Assembly: GCA_040772845.1 (NCBI GenBank)
Contig: JAXGXG010000001.1
Span: forward strand, 1,116,001 to 1,180,000
Reading direction: 5' to 3'
DNA length: 64,000 nucleotides
Source: PWXP01 sp040772845
Lineage (GTDB): Bacteria; Planctomycetota; Planctomycetia; Pirellulales; Thermoguttaceae
Shown: positions 35,612 through 46,000 of the stretch, in pieces
Layout: the number at the start of each line of letters is the position of its first letter
How positions within the stretch are numbered: position 1 is the stretch's first letter
Translations under genes and position numbers: made by a program
Notes under the pieces: generated by a model
What the model was told of the DNA's origin: nothing
Database searches by the model: none
The model's input: only the letters and a program-made list of their open reading frames with translations

Positions 35612-37720
35612 ATGAAACTCCCGCCGGAATACGAACTGCTGAGCGCTTACCTCGACGGTGAAGTCACCGCCCCCGAACGTGCGCGCATCGAGCAGCTTCT
35701 GGCCGAAAGTGCGGACGCCCGACGCGTTCTCGACGAGCTGAAGTCCACAAGCATGACCGTGCAGGCCTTGCCCGAACTGCGATTGGCCGACGACCTGACC
35801 GACCGGATTCTTCGGAAGGCGGAACATGCGATCCTTTCGGGAGAAGGGCAACCGGAACCTGCCCAGCCCGTTTCGCCGCCCGAAACACATCGCTATCGAC
35901 GCCTCTTCCTCCGCATGGTCACGTCGCGTGGCGTTGCATGGTCTGGGGCGGCGTTGGCGATTGCCTTGTTGATTATGCTCTCCGGCCCGCGGCAGCCACA
36001 GCGAGATTTTGCGCGTGCCCCGGAATCCGCCCTGGAGAAGACCGAGTCGGCGCCTCTGCCAGCGGCCGAACCCAGGGCCATTCCCGAAATGCGTGCGTTC
36101 GACGCGTCAGGTAAGGGTACCCTTGACCGCGCAACGGTAGACCAGAATCGGACGCAAACCGAGCCGGAACCGGACGGCGCTTCGATACTTGCCGATTCGG
36201 CTCCGTCCATGTCGGCCGAGCCGGCGGAACTGGCTGAACCGGCCGAGCCGGCGGAACTGACTGAACCGGCCGAGCCGGCGGAACTGGCCCAATCAGGCGC
36301 ACCGATGGCCGCAATGGCCCCCGAGCAGCCTGTCGCGTCCGCCCCGCCCATGCCGGACAAACCGGCCGCTTGGCGCCGTTCATCGGTCGGATCGGGCCGC
36401 GCGGAATCCGAGTCGCCGCCGGGCGCGCCTGCCCCGATGGTTTCCATACAGCGCGACAACGGCAAGCTGGCGAATATCCGGTCCGAAGTCGCTCCGCCGA
36501 CCGAGTTGGATACCAAGGATGCCGACAAGGTCCAGCCCGAGGCCAAACCGGCACGCGGGTCCATGGACGGGCAGGCAGGCGCGGGCGGTGCGACAGGAAG
36601 GGCGTTTCCAGCAGCGGCTCCGAAATCGCGCAAAAGGGACGTAGCAGAGGAACTGCCCGTACTGCTGATCCACTGCGATGTGACGCCCGAGGCCGCCCGC
36701 CGGCAGATGCTCGACCAGGTTCTGCTCGATCAGAGAATCGCCACGCAAAAGAAGGGAACCGATGCAGAAGGCCGCATGCATACGCCGCTTCCGGCAGATG
36801 CACTTCAGGCGGCCGAACGCGAAGAGACGCCAGAAGCCGACGCTCCGAAAGAAGAGGCCCTGGCCCAGGACGATTCCTCCCAACTTGATGCCGACCAGGC
36901 TTTCGATGTCGTTTACGTCGAGGCGACCCACGATCAGGTAGCCGCCGCACTCGATCAAATGGCCCAACTCCCAGACCAGTTCCTCGCCGTATCGATCACC
37001 CCGGCGCCGGGGGTTCCCTCGCAGCAACCGCTGACTCGCTTCAATCGTCGTGTGTCGCAGGTAGCGGCCGGCCGTGGCGAAAAGGCCGTCTCCGGACCGG
37101 TCGGCCTATCGGAAGCAGGCGAAGCGACGCTGAGCGAACGCAAGGCGGAAACCGCCGACCAACAGACGCAGAAAGACGGGGAAGACCGCAGCAAAAAGCC
37201 GGAATCGATGCGCATGGCTGGACCGCAGCCCGAAACCTGGAATGCCGCGCCGAGAATGGCGCCTGGTCGGCAGATGCCGGCCGGCGGTCAACGCCTCGGT
37301 GATGCACGGTTGGGGCTCGACGCCAATGACGATGGCCGACAGGCCGGTCCCGCCGACTTGCCTGTGCCTGACGAACCACCTGTGCTTGGCGAACCGTCTG
37401 CGCCGCTTGCCCAGCCGGAGAGCCTCGAGTACATGGCGCGGCCCTCCGACGCGCCGGCTGCCGAGTCGCGGCTTGGAAAGGAATCGGCCGCTCCTGCGCC
37501 GGCCGACCAGTCCATTGTCCCAAGTGCAGATTCTCGGTATCGCGTCCTCTTCGTCTTGCGTGTGGTTCCTTCCGATCTGCTTGCGGCGCCGGCATCGCCG
37601 CCCGCCGTGCCTGCCGACCTGCGGGGTGAATCCGGCAGTGCACCGGCTGCTACGGCCCCTGCCGCCGACGAACTACCTGCCGCCGAGCCCCCTGCCGCCG
37701 AAGCGGCCCCCGCTCCATGA
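35612..37720 (+). CDS. Membrane anti-sigma factor-like protein with very long disordered C-terminal region
   Basis: The 702-residue protein begins with an anti-sigma-like helical domain (SAYLDGEVTAPERARIEQLL ...ADARRVLDELK) without the zinc-binding HxxxCxxC motif, then one transmembrane helix (about residues 108-126). The rest, about 570 residues, is Pro/Ala/Glu/Gly-rich and mostly disordered, with a 27-bp repeat coding for PAELAEPAE units. Two short folded pieces are visible (LPVLLIHCDVTPEAARRQML and FDVVYVEATHDQVAAALDQM). It follows the ECF sigma gene by 21 bases and is likely its membrane-bound partner. The long tail may sense the envelope. Confidence 0.78.
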   Translation: MKLPPEYELLSAYLDGEVTAPERARIEQLLAESADARRVLDELKSTSMTVQALPELRLADDLTDRILRKAEHAILSGEGQPEPAQPVSPPETHRYRRLFLRMVTSRGVAWSGAALAIALLIMLSGPRQPQRDFARAPESALEKTESAPLPAAEPRAIPEMRAFDASGKGTLDRATVDQNRTQTEPEPDGASILADSAPSMSAEPAELAEPAEPAELTEPAEPAELAQSGAPMAAMAPEQPVASAPPMPDKPAAWRRSSVGSGRAESESPPGAPAPMVSIQRDNGKLANIRSEVAPPTELDTKDADKVQPEAKPARGSMDGQAGAGGATGRAFPAAAPKSRKRDVAEELPVLLIHCDVTPEAARRQMLDQVLLDQRIATQKKGTDAEGRMHTPLPADALQAAEREETPEADAPKEEALAQDDSSQLDADQAFDVVYVEATHDQVAAALDQMAQLPDQFLAVSITPAPGVPSQQPLTRFNRRVSQVAAGRGEKAVSGPVGLSEAGEATLSERKAETADQQTQKDGEDRSKKPESMRMAGPQPETWNAAPRMAPGRQMPAGGQRLGDARLGLDANDDGRQAGPADLPVPDEPPVLGEPSAPLAQPESLEYMARPSDAPAAESRLGKESAAPAPADQSIVPSADSRYRVLFVLRVVPSDLLAAPASPPAVPADLRGESGSAPAATAPAADELPAAEPPAAEAAPAP
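36218..36290 (+). repeat. 27-bp coding tandem repeat in anti-sigma gene
   Basis: GAGCCGGCGGAACTGGCTG-type units of 27 bases begin at 36218, 36245 and 36272. They encode PAELAEPAE, PAELTEPAE and PAELA. Confidence 0.9.
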
Positions 37721-37855
37721 TCGCGGCTCCTCCTGGACATCCGGCGCCTCCGGGCCGCGCGGGATCCGTCCAGCTTTCGTTGTATTGGGAGTGGTCTTCG
37801 CAACGCGTGCTGCTTCAGATTCATTGCACTGTCTCGTACTGCAAACCGTTTCAGG

Positions 37856-38028
37856 TGTCGTGGAGCAGGCGGCCGTTGGGATAACGGAGCGAAACGGGCC
37901 GCAGCCCGGAAGAGGCGCCGGCGTAGTCGTACTCGACGTAGAGGGTATTCTCGTCCTTCGCGCCGCCCACGCTCCTGATACTCGCACGGGCCAGCCGATG
38001 CAATATCTCAATAAGTGTCGATCGTAGC
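37856..38028 (-). pseudogene. Rhs fragment, oldest displaced copy
   Basis: The minus-strand text (KDENTLYVEYDYAGASSGLR, PVSLRYPNGRLLH) matches residues of the intact 1975-residue Rhs protein at 44.9-45.0 kb. It starts at a sequence shared with the second Rhs fragment (IEIL[VH]RLAR), not with the intact copy. It has no start and no core, so it is a relic. Confidence 0.75.
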
Positions 38029-38081
38029 CGTTGCCAGCAAACGGCCGATTACTGGCCAGCCCTGGTTTCAAGCAACCATCG

Positions 38082-38999
38082 TCAATCCCCAACCCATTCG
38101 ACCGTGAGCTTGGGCAATTGCTTCTGGAGCATTTTCACACCTGTCGGTGTTACCTTTGTGTTAGCGACGTTGAGACGTCGAAGGCTTGCAAGCTCCTTCA
38201 CGTGTGCCAATCCGGCATCGGTCACCTGTGTGCCAAAAAGGTTGAGAGTATCGAGATGCTTCAGGGCCGCTAGACGCGGAAGTCCGGCGTCTGTAGTGTT
38301 GGTCAGTGCAAGATCAAGTGTGCTCAGGCGTGACATTCGTTGAATATGCATAAGACCAGGATCCCCGACTGTCGTGCCGGATAGCAATAGATGCTGCAAG
38401 TCAGGCAGTTGCTCCAGATGAAGAAGACCTTGGTCTGTAACGGCAGTCATGCTCAAGTCCAAGCTCTCAATGCGTTTCAGCCTCCGCAGGTAGAGCAGAC
38501 CGTCGCTGGACACATCAGTGAAACTCAGGTCGAGCGTTTCGACTTGTTCCATATTCTGAAGGTCAGCAAGTCCCGCGTTATCAAGCTCGGCATTCGCCAG
38601 GATCAGTACAGTCAACTTGGGAAGCCCTTCCAGATACCGGAGCCCGTGTCCTGAGATGCGAGCACCAGGAATGTCGAGGGTGTGAAGATACGTTGCATCT
38701 TGCAGGTGGACGAACATGCTGTCTCTCAGGTCTTTTCCACCCGTGCCATAGCCATTGAAACGAAACGTCTCAACACGTTTTAGTGCGGCGACAAGAGGCA
38801 TCTTGTCAATCATGGCCCGGCCTATGACTACACCCACGACCGTCTTGATGCCATCTCGCTCGGCATAATCAAGCACACAGCGAGACGCCTCCAGTTTGGC
38901 TGCCGCGGCGGCTTCGCCGAGATTGGCATCAGCCGCCCACACAACACAGTTTTCCCATACGAGTAGTAAAGCAATCAGCAGAAGCGCAAGGTTTCGCAT
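38082..38999 (-). CDS. Secreted leucine-rich-repeat protein
   Basis: The 305-residue product has a signal peptide (MRNLALLLIALLLVWENCVV, ending in the WAADA region) and then about nine 24-residue leucine-rich repeats of the form LxxLDLSxTxVTDxGLxxLxxL. GGGAGGAAGCG directly precedes ATG 38999, so this start is firm. Such small LRR proteins are common in planctomycetes. The gene sits between two partial Rhs copies in the same direction. LRR proteins are known among immunity proteins of polymorphic toxins, so an immunity role is possible but unproven. The composition is less GC-rich than the flanks. Confidence 0.82.
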   Translation of the reverse strand: MRNLALLLIALLLVWENCVVWAADANLGEAAAAAKLEASRCVLDYAERDGIKTVVGVVIGRAMIDKMPLVAALKRVETFRFNGYGTGGKDLRDSMFVHLQDATYLHTLDIPGARISGHGLRYLEGLPKLTVLILANAELDNAGLADLQNMEQVETLDLSFTDVSSDGLLYLRRLKRIESLDLSMTAVTDQGLLHLEQLPDLQHLLLSGTTVGDPGLMHIQRMSRLSTLDLALTNTTDAGLPRLAALKHLDTLNLFGTQVTDAGLAHVKELASLRRLNVANTKVTPTGVKMLQKQLPKLTVEWVGD

Positions 39000-39592
39000 C
39001 GCTTCCTCCCTGTTTGTTTGGTTGTCGACACTAACGTGTCTTGCCCAGAAAGCGGTTGAAATCCGGGCAAGGATACAGTTGCCGTCCGGATGCTGCTGCA
39101 CACGCTTCCTTTCGCCTGGCGTTCGCATCTTCCGAGTCTCGTTTCAGAACATCACAGCAGTCTTGTGTAAGCCCCGGTAGCTTCAGCCCTGCTGTTGCGC
39201 ACATTTCGCTTACGCCATATGCGGAACACTCCCATATTGATCTATTGGCATCTGCCCATTCAATGTAGATGCTCGCAATGAGCTGAAAGCGTTGCCATTG
39301 TGTCAGATTGTTGCGTGGCCGAGGTTACAACGAGGATGCATTGTTGGAATGCATGAAGCACTTCGGCCACCCGCTGCACACACTCATATCGCACACATGA
39401 TCGTTGGAATCAATCCAGATATTGATTCGCGAGTCGTCGTCCGTGGATAACCATTCGAGAGGGTGGCATCGAAACCATCCCGGAAAGTGGCGGAGGATCA
39501 TCGCCCTCACCGAAACCGAAGGCATCTCTTGCATCTGCTGGACAATCACCACAGTACCGGTAGAGACTGTCTTCGTCACTTTCGATAGCCCA
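39000..39592. other. Intergenic region between LRR gene and Rhs pseudogene
   Basis: No supported gene. The side near 39600 carries decayed text downstream of the Rhs core (SLYRYCG, DAFGFGEGDD in shifting frames), probably a lost toxin domain. The rest is lower-GC and unremarkable. Confidence 0.5.
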
Positions 39593-40497
39593 CCGGATCC
39601 CGACTCACAAACCGCCCCGATCCGGATGATACATCCGGTTGCGATAGCAACAGGCCGGTCTCTTCGTCGAGACGCCGGTGGTGTGGCGTTTAGGGCCGGC
39701 AAGATTGCCGCACTTGCGTAAATCCTGACGGTCGGTCTTGCCGCCCGCCGCTTCGGCTTGCGGCCGCGTTTCTTCCATTGACAGTTGGCTGGAAGACGGG
39801 GGTGCAGACTTCCATGGTGCCGTAGGCGGTGTAGGTGAAGCGTTCGAGGGGATTGCCCAGGATGTCGACCAGGGCCGTGACGTTCCAGTTGGCGTCACGG
39901 AGGGCGTAGAGTCGCTCGGTAACGGCGCCGCTGGTCGTGGTCTGACGGTCACGGAGGATCAAGTGGTCGACGTAACGCGTGCCCCAGACGTACTGAGTGT
40001 CAGTATCGGTCGCGATGATGTCGCCCAAGGCGGTGCGGCTCTTCCACGCATTGCCACTGATCGGTGTAGTAGAAGTGCCGAGTTTCAGAAAGCACGCCAC
40101 CCGAGTAGACCTTTTTGACGGCGCGCCGGTTGTCGCCCGTGTAGGTGTATTCGGCAACGGTATCCTCGCCGTCCTCCACCTTGACCATGCGGTTCCAGGC
40201 GTCGAAGGTGGTGGCCAATGCCTCGGCTGGGCTGCCAGGCTTGGGCATGGACGTCATATTGCCGGCACGGTCGTGCGTGGGCGTTGCCCAGGAAGAGACG
40301 GACGTGGCCTCGTTGGCCTTGTTGTGGCGGCGCGACTGGTCGAGGTCCCACGCGCCGTCGCCGCCCAGGTCCTGCCGGAACGCGGACCAGTTGCCGGTGG
40401 GGTCGAGACGCCAGTCCTCGGCGAAGGTTTTGGTGGTGATGGCGTCCTTGTTGGCGTTGAGTTGCCCGCGCTGAAGGTCGACAAGCTGCGAGACGCC

Positions 40498-41864
40498 TAA
40501 AATGGCCCTGGAAAACTGGACCACGACATAAGCTCGAATGTCGTGTAAGATTAGGCCAGTTTTCAAGGAGCAAAGGATGGGAGCGAAACGTCGGCGGATC
40601 GAGGCGTCCGTGAAGGCGAAAGTGGCGTTGGCGGCCGTTCGAGGCGATCGAACGGCGAGCCAGTTGTCATCGCAGTACGGGGTGCATGCCACGCAGATCG
40701 GGCAGTGGAAGCGGCGGCTTCTGGAAGGAGCACCGGGGCTGTTTGCCGAGGGCCATCGCCGGGAGGGCGGTGGCCCGGAGGTGGACACCGCCGAGCTGTA
40801 CGAGCAGATCGGGCGGCTCCAGATGGAGTTGGCCTGGTTGAAAAAAAAGCTGCCCGACTCGATTGAGTTCAAGCGGAAGTGTATCGACCCGGATCATCCA
40901 AAGGTAAGTGTTCGCCGGCAATGCGAGTTACTGGGACTGAATCGATCGACGTGGTACTACGCGCCTCGGGGCGAGTCGCCGGAGACGGTCGCGCTGATGC
41001 GTCAGATCGACCGGCAGTACGTTGCGACGCCGTACTACGGCAGCCGGCGGATGGCACGGACGTTTGGCATCAGCCGGGAGCGTGCTCGACGTTTGATGCA
41101 GTTGCTGGGGCTGGCGGCGATTTACCCGAAGCCGCGTCTTTCGCGGCGTGGGGCGGGACATCGGATCTACCCGTATTTGCTGCGAAACGTGGCGATTGTG
41201 CGTCCGGATCAAGTCTGGTCGAGCGACATTACGTACGTGCCCATGCCGCAGGGGTGGATGTACTTGACGGTGGTGATGGACTGGTACAGTCGGTATGTGC
41301 TTTCGTGGCGGCTGTCGAACACGTTGGACGGCCTGTTCTGCCTGGAGGCGTTGGAGGAAGCGTTGTCGCAGGGACGACCGGAGGTCTTCAACACGGACCA
41401 GGGCGTGCAGTACACGGCCGAGGCGTTCACCGGGCGGTTGCAGGCGGCGGGCGTGGCCGTGAGCATGGATGGTCGCGGCCGGTGGCTGGACAACGTGTTC
41501 GTCGAGCGGCTTTGGCGGACGGTCAAGCAGGAGCACGTGTACCTGCACGATCATGGGACACCGCGCGACCTGGCAGGCGGCCTGCGAAGGTACTTCGAGT
41601 TCTACAACCACGAGCGGATTCACATGGCGCTCGACTACCGCACGCCAGCCGCAGAGTACCGACTGCCGCGAGGTGTCGCATGAACGCGCGCGGGCATGTC
41701 ATCGAAATTGCATCAATCGCGCGAAAGAAATTGGAAAATCGACCTGTACCCAATACGAGGTAGAGGGTATGCGTCCGCGCGAGGCCTGGGAAGGGCCTCG
41801 CGGGACGCTAACCCCTCCACCTAAGAAACCTTAACCCGTGGTCTAGACAACCAGGGCCACCTCA
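40498..41864 (+). mobile_element. IS3-family insertion sequence with exact ends read from the uninterrupted homologue
   Basis: The ends are TAAAATGGCCCTGG and, as complement of the right end, TGAGGTGGCCCTGG. Imperfect inverted repeats run for about 25 bases (TGGCCCTGG and GACCACG are shared). The 3-bp duplication GCC (40495-40497 and 41865-41867) is confirmed by comparison with the intact Rhs gene near 44.52 kb, which reads GAGACGCCGTCGTATC across the empty site. The length is 1367 bp. Confidence 0.92.
40577..41683 (+). CDS. IS3-family transposase, OrfA-OrfB fused
   Basis: The 368-residue protein is a single-frame IS3 transposase. The N-terminal helix-turn-helix (SQLSSQYGVHATQIGQWKRR) is followed by LAWLKKKLPD. 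Here A8G in the DNA corresponds to the usual frameshift region of two-gene IS3 elements, but the frame is continuous. The DDE catalytic residues are in WSSDITYV, FNTDQGVQYT and VFVERLWRTVKQE. AAGGAG lies six bases before ATG 40577. The ORF is intact, so the element may be active. Confidence 0.93.
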   Translation: MGAKRRRIEASVKAKVALAAVRGDRTASQLSSQYGVHATQIGQWKRRLLEGAPGLFAEGHRREGGGPEVDTAELYEQIGRLQMELAWLKKKLPDSIEFKRKCIDPDHPKVSVRRQCELLGLNRSTWYYAPRGESPETVALMRQIDRQYVATPYYGSRRMARTFGISRERARRLMQLLGLAAIYPKPRLSRRGAGHRIYPYLLRNVAIVRPDQVWSSDITYVPMPQGWMYLTVVMDWYSRYVLSWRLSNTLDGLFCLEALEEALSQGRPEVFNTDQGVQYTAEAFTGRLQAAGVAVSMDGRGRWLDNVFVERLWRTVKQEHVYLHDHGTPRDLAGGLRRYFEFYNHERIHMALDYRTPAAEYRLPRGVA

Positions 41865-42056
41865 GCCGTCGTATCGGTAGCCTTCGTCATCGTGGAGCAG
41901 GCGGTCGTTGGGATAACGGAGCGAAGCCGGCCGAAGCCCCGAAGAGGCGCCGGCATAGTCGTACTCGACGTAGAGGGTACTCTCGTCCTTCACGCCGCCC
42001 AAGCTCCTGATACTCGCGGGCGAGTCGAACCAATATCTCGATAGGTGTCAAGCGGG

Positions 42057-42386
42057 GTGTTACCACCACTGGCGCATGACTCGGGGTTGGTATGGGTTGC
42101 TAGCCCATTAACATACGGCTCTTTCATCCGCTACTCCCCGCCAGTTCTGATCAGCGCTTTCTTTGCCCCCACAATCCGCGGGGAGCATATCGAACTGTGC
42201 GAGGCATGCCAACGCTCTACTCCTATCTGCCCGACGTGTCAATACTGGCTCTGTCCCGTGTTCCAGTACGAATAGCGGATGCGTATCTCAGTGTCATCGC
42301 GATTGCGTTAATCAACGCAATCGCGTAGAAGAGGGCAACAGACCTCCCATCCTCTGCTGCGCTGCCGAGTGACCACGCCCGTCTTT
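42057..42386. other. Intergenic region between Rhs relic and membrane protein gene
   Basis: No supported gene; a lower-GC stretch with no recognisable element. Confidence 0.45.
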
Positions 42387-42890
42387 TCATCCTACACCTA
42401 TGAGCACCATTAGAGCAACGATCACCCAAACAGCCACCCAGGCGGCACCCATCTTGATTCGTGATGGATGACGGTACAGAACATGCGCCTGAAACAAACA
42501 GGTTCCGAGCAACAGCGATAACAGCCACATTCCCGACAATGTCCACAATGATAGGCACAGTACAACAATAACAATCCCGCCCAGGATGTCGGCAATACCC
42601 AACCACAAGCAAGACCGGTGCATGTTATGTTGCGAACCGTCGCTCATCTGCTGTTCCCCACGTGCTTCGTTGCATGCACGACCGACGAACACGGTCAGCA
42701 GCAACGAGCTTCCGACGCATTGTAGAATAACTTGCCGCAATGCTCTGACCTGCACCCGGGCAAAGACCGGATCATCAGGCAGCAAGAGTGTATTCACGGT
42801 GTTGGGAATCCCCAGCACAGCCGAAAGGGCAAGTATCCCCCAAATCCAAGATGGAACTCGCCGAAGCCAGAAGAACACTCGCCGGATCAT
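42387..42890 (-). CDS. Four-helix membrane protein, probable immunity partner of Rhs tail
   Basis: The 167-residue product has four strongly hydrophobic helices (WIWGILALSAVLGIPNTV, ILQCVGSSLLLTVFVG, LGGIVIVVLCLSLWTLSGMW, AAWVAVWVIVALMVLIGV). It is unrecognised as a family. ATG 42890 is preferred over GTG 42905. It lies 186 bases after the Rhs stop on the same strand, in the position of an immunity gene. The Rhs tail is also hydrophobic, so a membrane-targeting toxin with a membrane immunity protein is inferred. The composition is clearly lower in GC than the Rhs body. Confidence 0.68.
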   Translation of the reverse strand: MIRRVFFWLRRVPSWIWGILALSAVLGIPNTVNTLLLPDDPVFARVQVRALRQVILQCVGSSLLLTVFVGRACNEARGEQQMSDGSQHNMHRSCLWLGIADILGGIVIVVLCLSLWTLSGMWLLSLLLGTCLFQAHVLYRHPSRIKMGAAWVAVWVIVALMVLIGVG

Positions 42891-43076
42891 ATTGATTGTC
42901 CTCACCCTGACAGTCCAACAGTCTGATGCTAGCGAGCGAGTTGGTAAACACTCCTACCGGGGCAATCACAACACCGTGCGGCGTTGGCTCATCACACTTG
43001 GTTCTAATGGCGAAACGGGTCGCGGAGAGCAGTTGAGTACTGTGTGCGAGTCCTAGCTCCGCAACGGTGCTGACCC

Positions 43077-46000
43077 TCACGTGTCCGTCGCCCTATCTTC
43101 GGCCGCTGCCACTGGTGCAGTGATCCACCAAGACAATCCTTCCCCACGAACCTCCGTTTCAAAAATTACCCCACCCGCAAACACATTGAACCCTGACACC
43201 GCGTTAACATTGCCCAGGTCAGTCGCAAATTCTCCGGCGATCCCCCCGGTGACTGAAAGCGAGAGCGGTATGCCCACTGACCCGCCCACTCCAATGACGG
43301 TCGCAGCCACCAAGGCACCCTTCCAAATAGGCCACTCACAGCTAGCGGGATACTCCTTTATTTTGTAACTCATGCTGATATAACCCCACATTAGACCTTT
43401 CGATCTACCACGACCCGTTCCCTCAATCAAGTATACGCAACCGGTATCATCAATACCACGAAATTCGAACTCGCTCTTTGCCTCACCGTAAATACAAGTG
43501 AACCTGGCCCATACATCCCAGGATCCACGCCACTGGCAGTTTTTTCCCGAGCAACAGTCAGGTCGTTCGGGCGCGTCTTGGTCCCAGGGCTCCCAGGGTT
43601 TCAGCCCTGTAGGGTCAATCGATACTATTGGCTTGTTGCTAACACATCTGTAGAGGCTGAAATCGCCCACAGCATACCCCACCGGATCCCGGCTCACAAA
43701 CCGCCCCAACTCCGGATGATACATCCGGTTGCGGTAGTACATCAAGCCCGTTTCTTCATCGAGACGGCGGGTGGTGTAAGTATAGGGCCAAGCGTAGAGG
43801 CTTGGAGCGCTGGTGGGTTGGAAGAGGGGAGTGCAGACTTCCACGGCGCCGTAGGCGGTGTAGGTGAAGCGTTCGAGGGGATTGCCCAGGATGTCGACCA
43901 GGGCCGTGACGTTCCAGTTGGCGTCACGGAGGGCGTAGAGTCGCTCGGTAACGGCGCCGCTGGTCGTGGTCTGACGGTCACGGAGGATCAGGTGGTCGAC
44001 GTATTGGGGGCCCCAGACGTACTGAGTGTCAGCATCGGCCGCGATGATGTTGCCCAAGGCGGTGCGCTCTTCGATGGTTTGCCAGTCAGCCGTGTAGTAG
44101 AAGTGCCGGGTTTCGCTAGCCACACCGCCGGAATAGACCTTCTTGACCGCACGCCGGTTGTCGCCGGTGTAGGCGTACTCGGCAACCGTGTGTTCGGCAT
44201 CTTCGACCTTCACCAACCGGTTCCAGGCGTCGAAGGTCGCGCCGAGCGCATCGACCGGGCTGGCCGGCTTGGGCAGCGCGACCATGTTGCCCGCGCGGTC
44301 GTGGGCGGGTGTGGACCACGAAGAGACGGACGTGGCCTCGTTGGCCTTGTTATGCCTGCGCAACTGGTCGAGGTCCCACGTGCCGTCGCCGCCCAAATCT
44401 TGCCGGAACGCGGACCAGTTGCCGGTGGGGTCGAGACGCCAGTCCTCGGCGAAGGTTTTGCCCAGGATGGCGTCCTTGCCGGTGCTCAACTGGCCGCGCT
44501 CAAGGCCGATCAACTGCGAGACGCCGTCGTATCGGTAGAGTTCGTCGAGATAAACGGCCGGGTTCTGCGCGGCGGCCACGGGGTTGGCGCGCCAGAGGCG
44601 ATTACTCGCGCGGTCGTAGCCGTGCTGGATGCGGTCGGCATCGACCGAAAAGGCGTAGTCGCGCCAGCGGTGATCGACGATGCGGCCGAACCGGTCGAAG
44701 CCTTGATACGTGGCCGAAGTGCCGCCCCAGAGGTCGAGCTTGATCTGCGGCTCGACGTAGTCTTCGATCACTACGGTATCGAGCCCCAGGTAGGTGTACT
44801 GTGCGAGCGTGGCGCCGGGGCTGCGGGCGTTGTCGTCGCGGATGGCGTCGAGACGCCCCAAGACGTCGGCCGTACTGCAGGCGGTTCCGTAGGTATAGTG
44901 GAGCAGGCGGCCGTTGGGATAACGGAGCGAAACGGGCCGCAGCCCCGAAGAGGCGCCGGCGTAGTCGTACTCGACGTAGAGCGTGCTTTCGTCCTTCACG
45001 CCGCTGTGCTCCTGATACTCGCGGGCGAGCCGGCCGAAGCCGGTGTACTCGCGGACCACCTGGTTCAAGACGTTCCCACCGGTGGGCGCGTCGAAGCTGG
45101 TAACTGTCACAACGTGGCCCAGCAGATCGTGCTGGGTCTCGATCCGCCGCACCGCGGCGTCGATGCCCGGGCCGAGGATCGTGACCCGATCGACCGCCAA
45201 ACGCCCGCAACGCACTTCCGCCGGCGAGCCGCCCAGATCGAGGTACGCGTGGAACGGTTCGACCTCGTACTCGTGAACCGTCTCGTTCTGGTCCTTCTTT
45301 CGGATGACCTCGCCAAGCCTATTGTAGCGGTATTCGGTCCGGTCGAAAAGCCCGGAATCGCCCTCCTCAAAGCATTTTCCCACGGCTTCGTTCGTGCTGT
45401 CGGGGTAGATTTCCGCCCGGAGCAGGTCGTTGCGGTAGATCATCGGCGCAGCGCCGCCTACGGCCGTGCCGTAAACGTACCGGGTTACCTGCCGGCCGTC
45501 CCCTCCCGTGGCGGGATTTATGGCAATAAGCTCCGTCAAAAGCCCGTCGGCGTTGTACGCCATCTCGACCGTGACGTTCCGGTCCGGATGCTCCGGGTCG
45601 CATGCGCCGGGCGCGACGTAGTTCTGGATGGTCTTCACACTGCGACCCGCGTCGTCGAACGCCTGCCGGTCGATCCGGCCGGTCGGGGCGACCGTCTCGG
45701 CCGCCTCGCCTCGGGCGTTGTACACGGTTTCGGTCACCAGGGCCGTATCGCTCCGCGCGGGCGCCGACTCGTTCTCCGGTGCCGTGCGGTCGAACGGGCC
45801 GGTGCCGAACTCGGCCGCGGCGATCTGCCGGCCCAGCGGATCGAACCACGAACCGGCGTAGGTGACCCGGGCACGTGGCTGGGCCCCGCCGGGCGTGGTC
45901 AATGCGCCGGTACCGGTGGCGTCGTGGCGCCGCTGCCGACTGACCGTGCCGATCGAGTTGCCCGCCCCGTCGACCAGCGACTCGGACTGCTCGACAATCG

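Larger units (their letters stand above)
39593..42056 (-). pseudogene. Rhs pseudogene interrupted by IS3 element
   Basis: The Rhs text lies in two pieces, 39593-40497 and 41865-42056, either side of the IS3 element. Together they read from RLAREYQELG and SLRYPN(D)RLLH to TKTFAEDWRLDPTGNWSAFR, the HFYYTDQW stretch, DWNVTALVDILG-like text and the core MYHPD. Several frame changes are visible within the text, so it cannot be translated. A run of about 140 bases (39819-39961) is identical to the intact Rhs gene (near 43.85-44.0 kb). The copy has also lost the segment between about 44.54 and 44.90 kb of the intact gene. It is a decayed displaced cassette. Confidence 0.85.

Noticed and set aside
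42775..43080. A 101-codon minus frame overlapping the Rhs stop by four bases
   Set aside because: The overlap looks like coupling, but the frame also covers the start of the four-helix protein in another phase and has no protein-like features. It remains a weak alternative immunity candidate.
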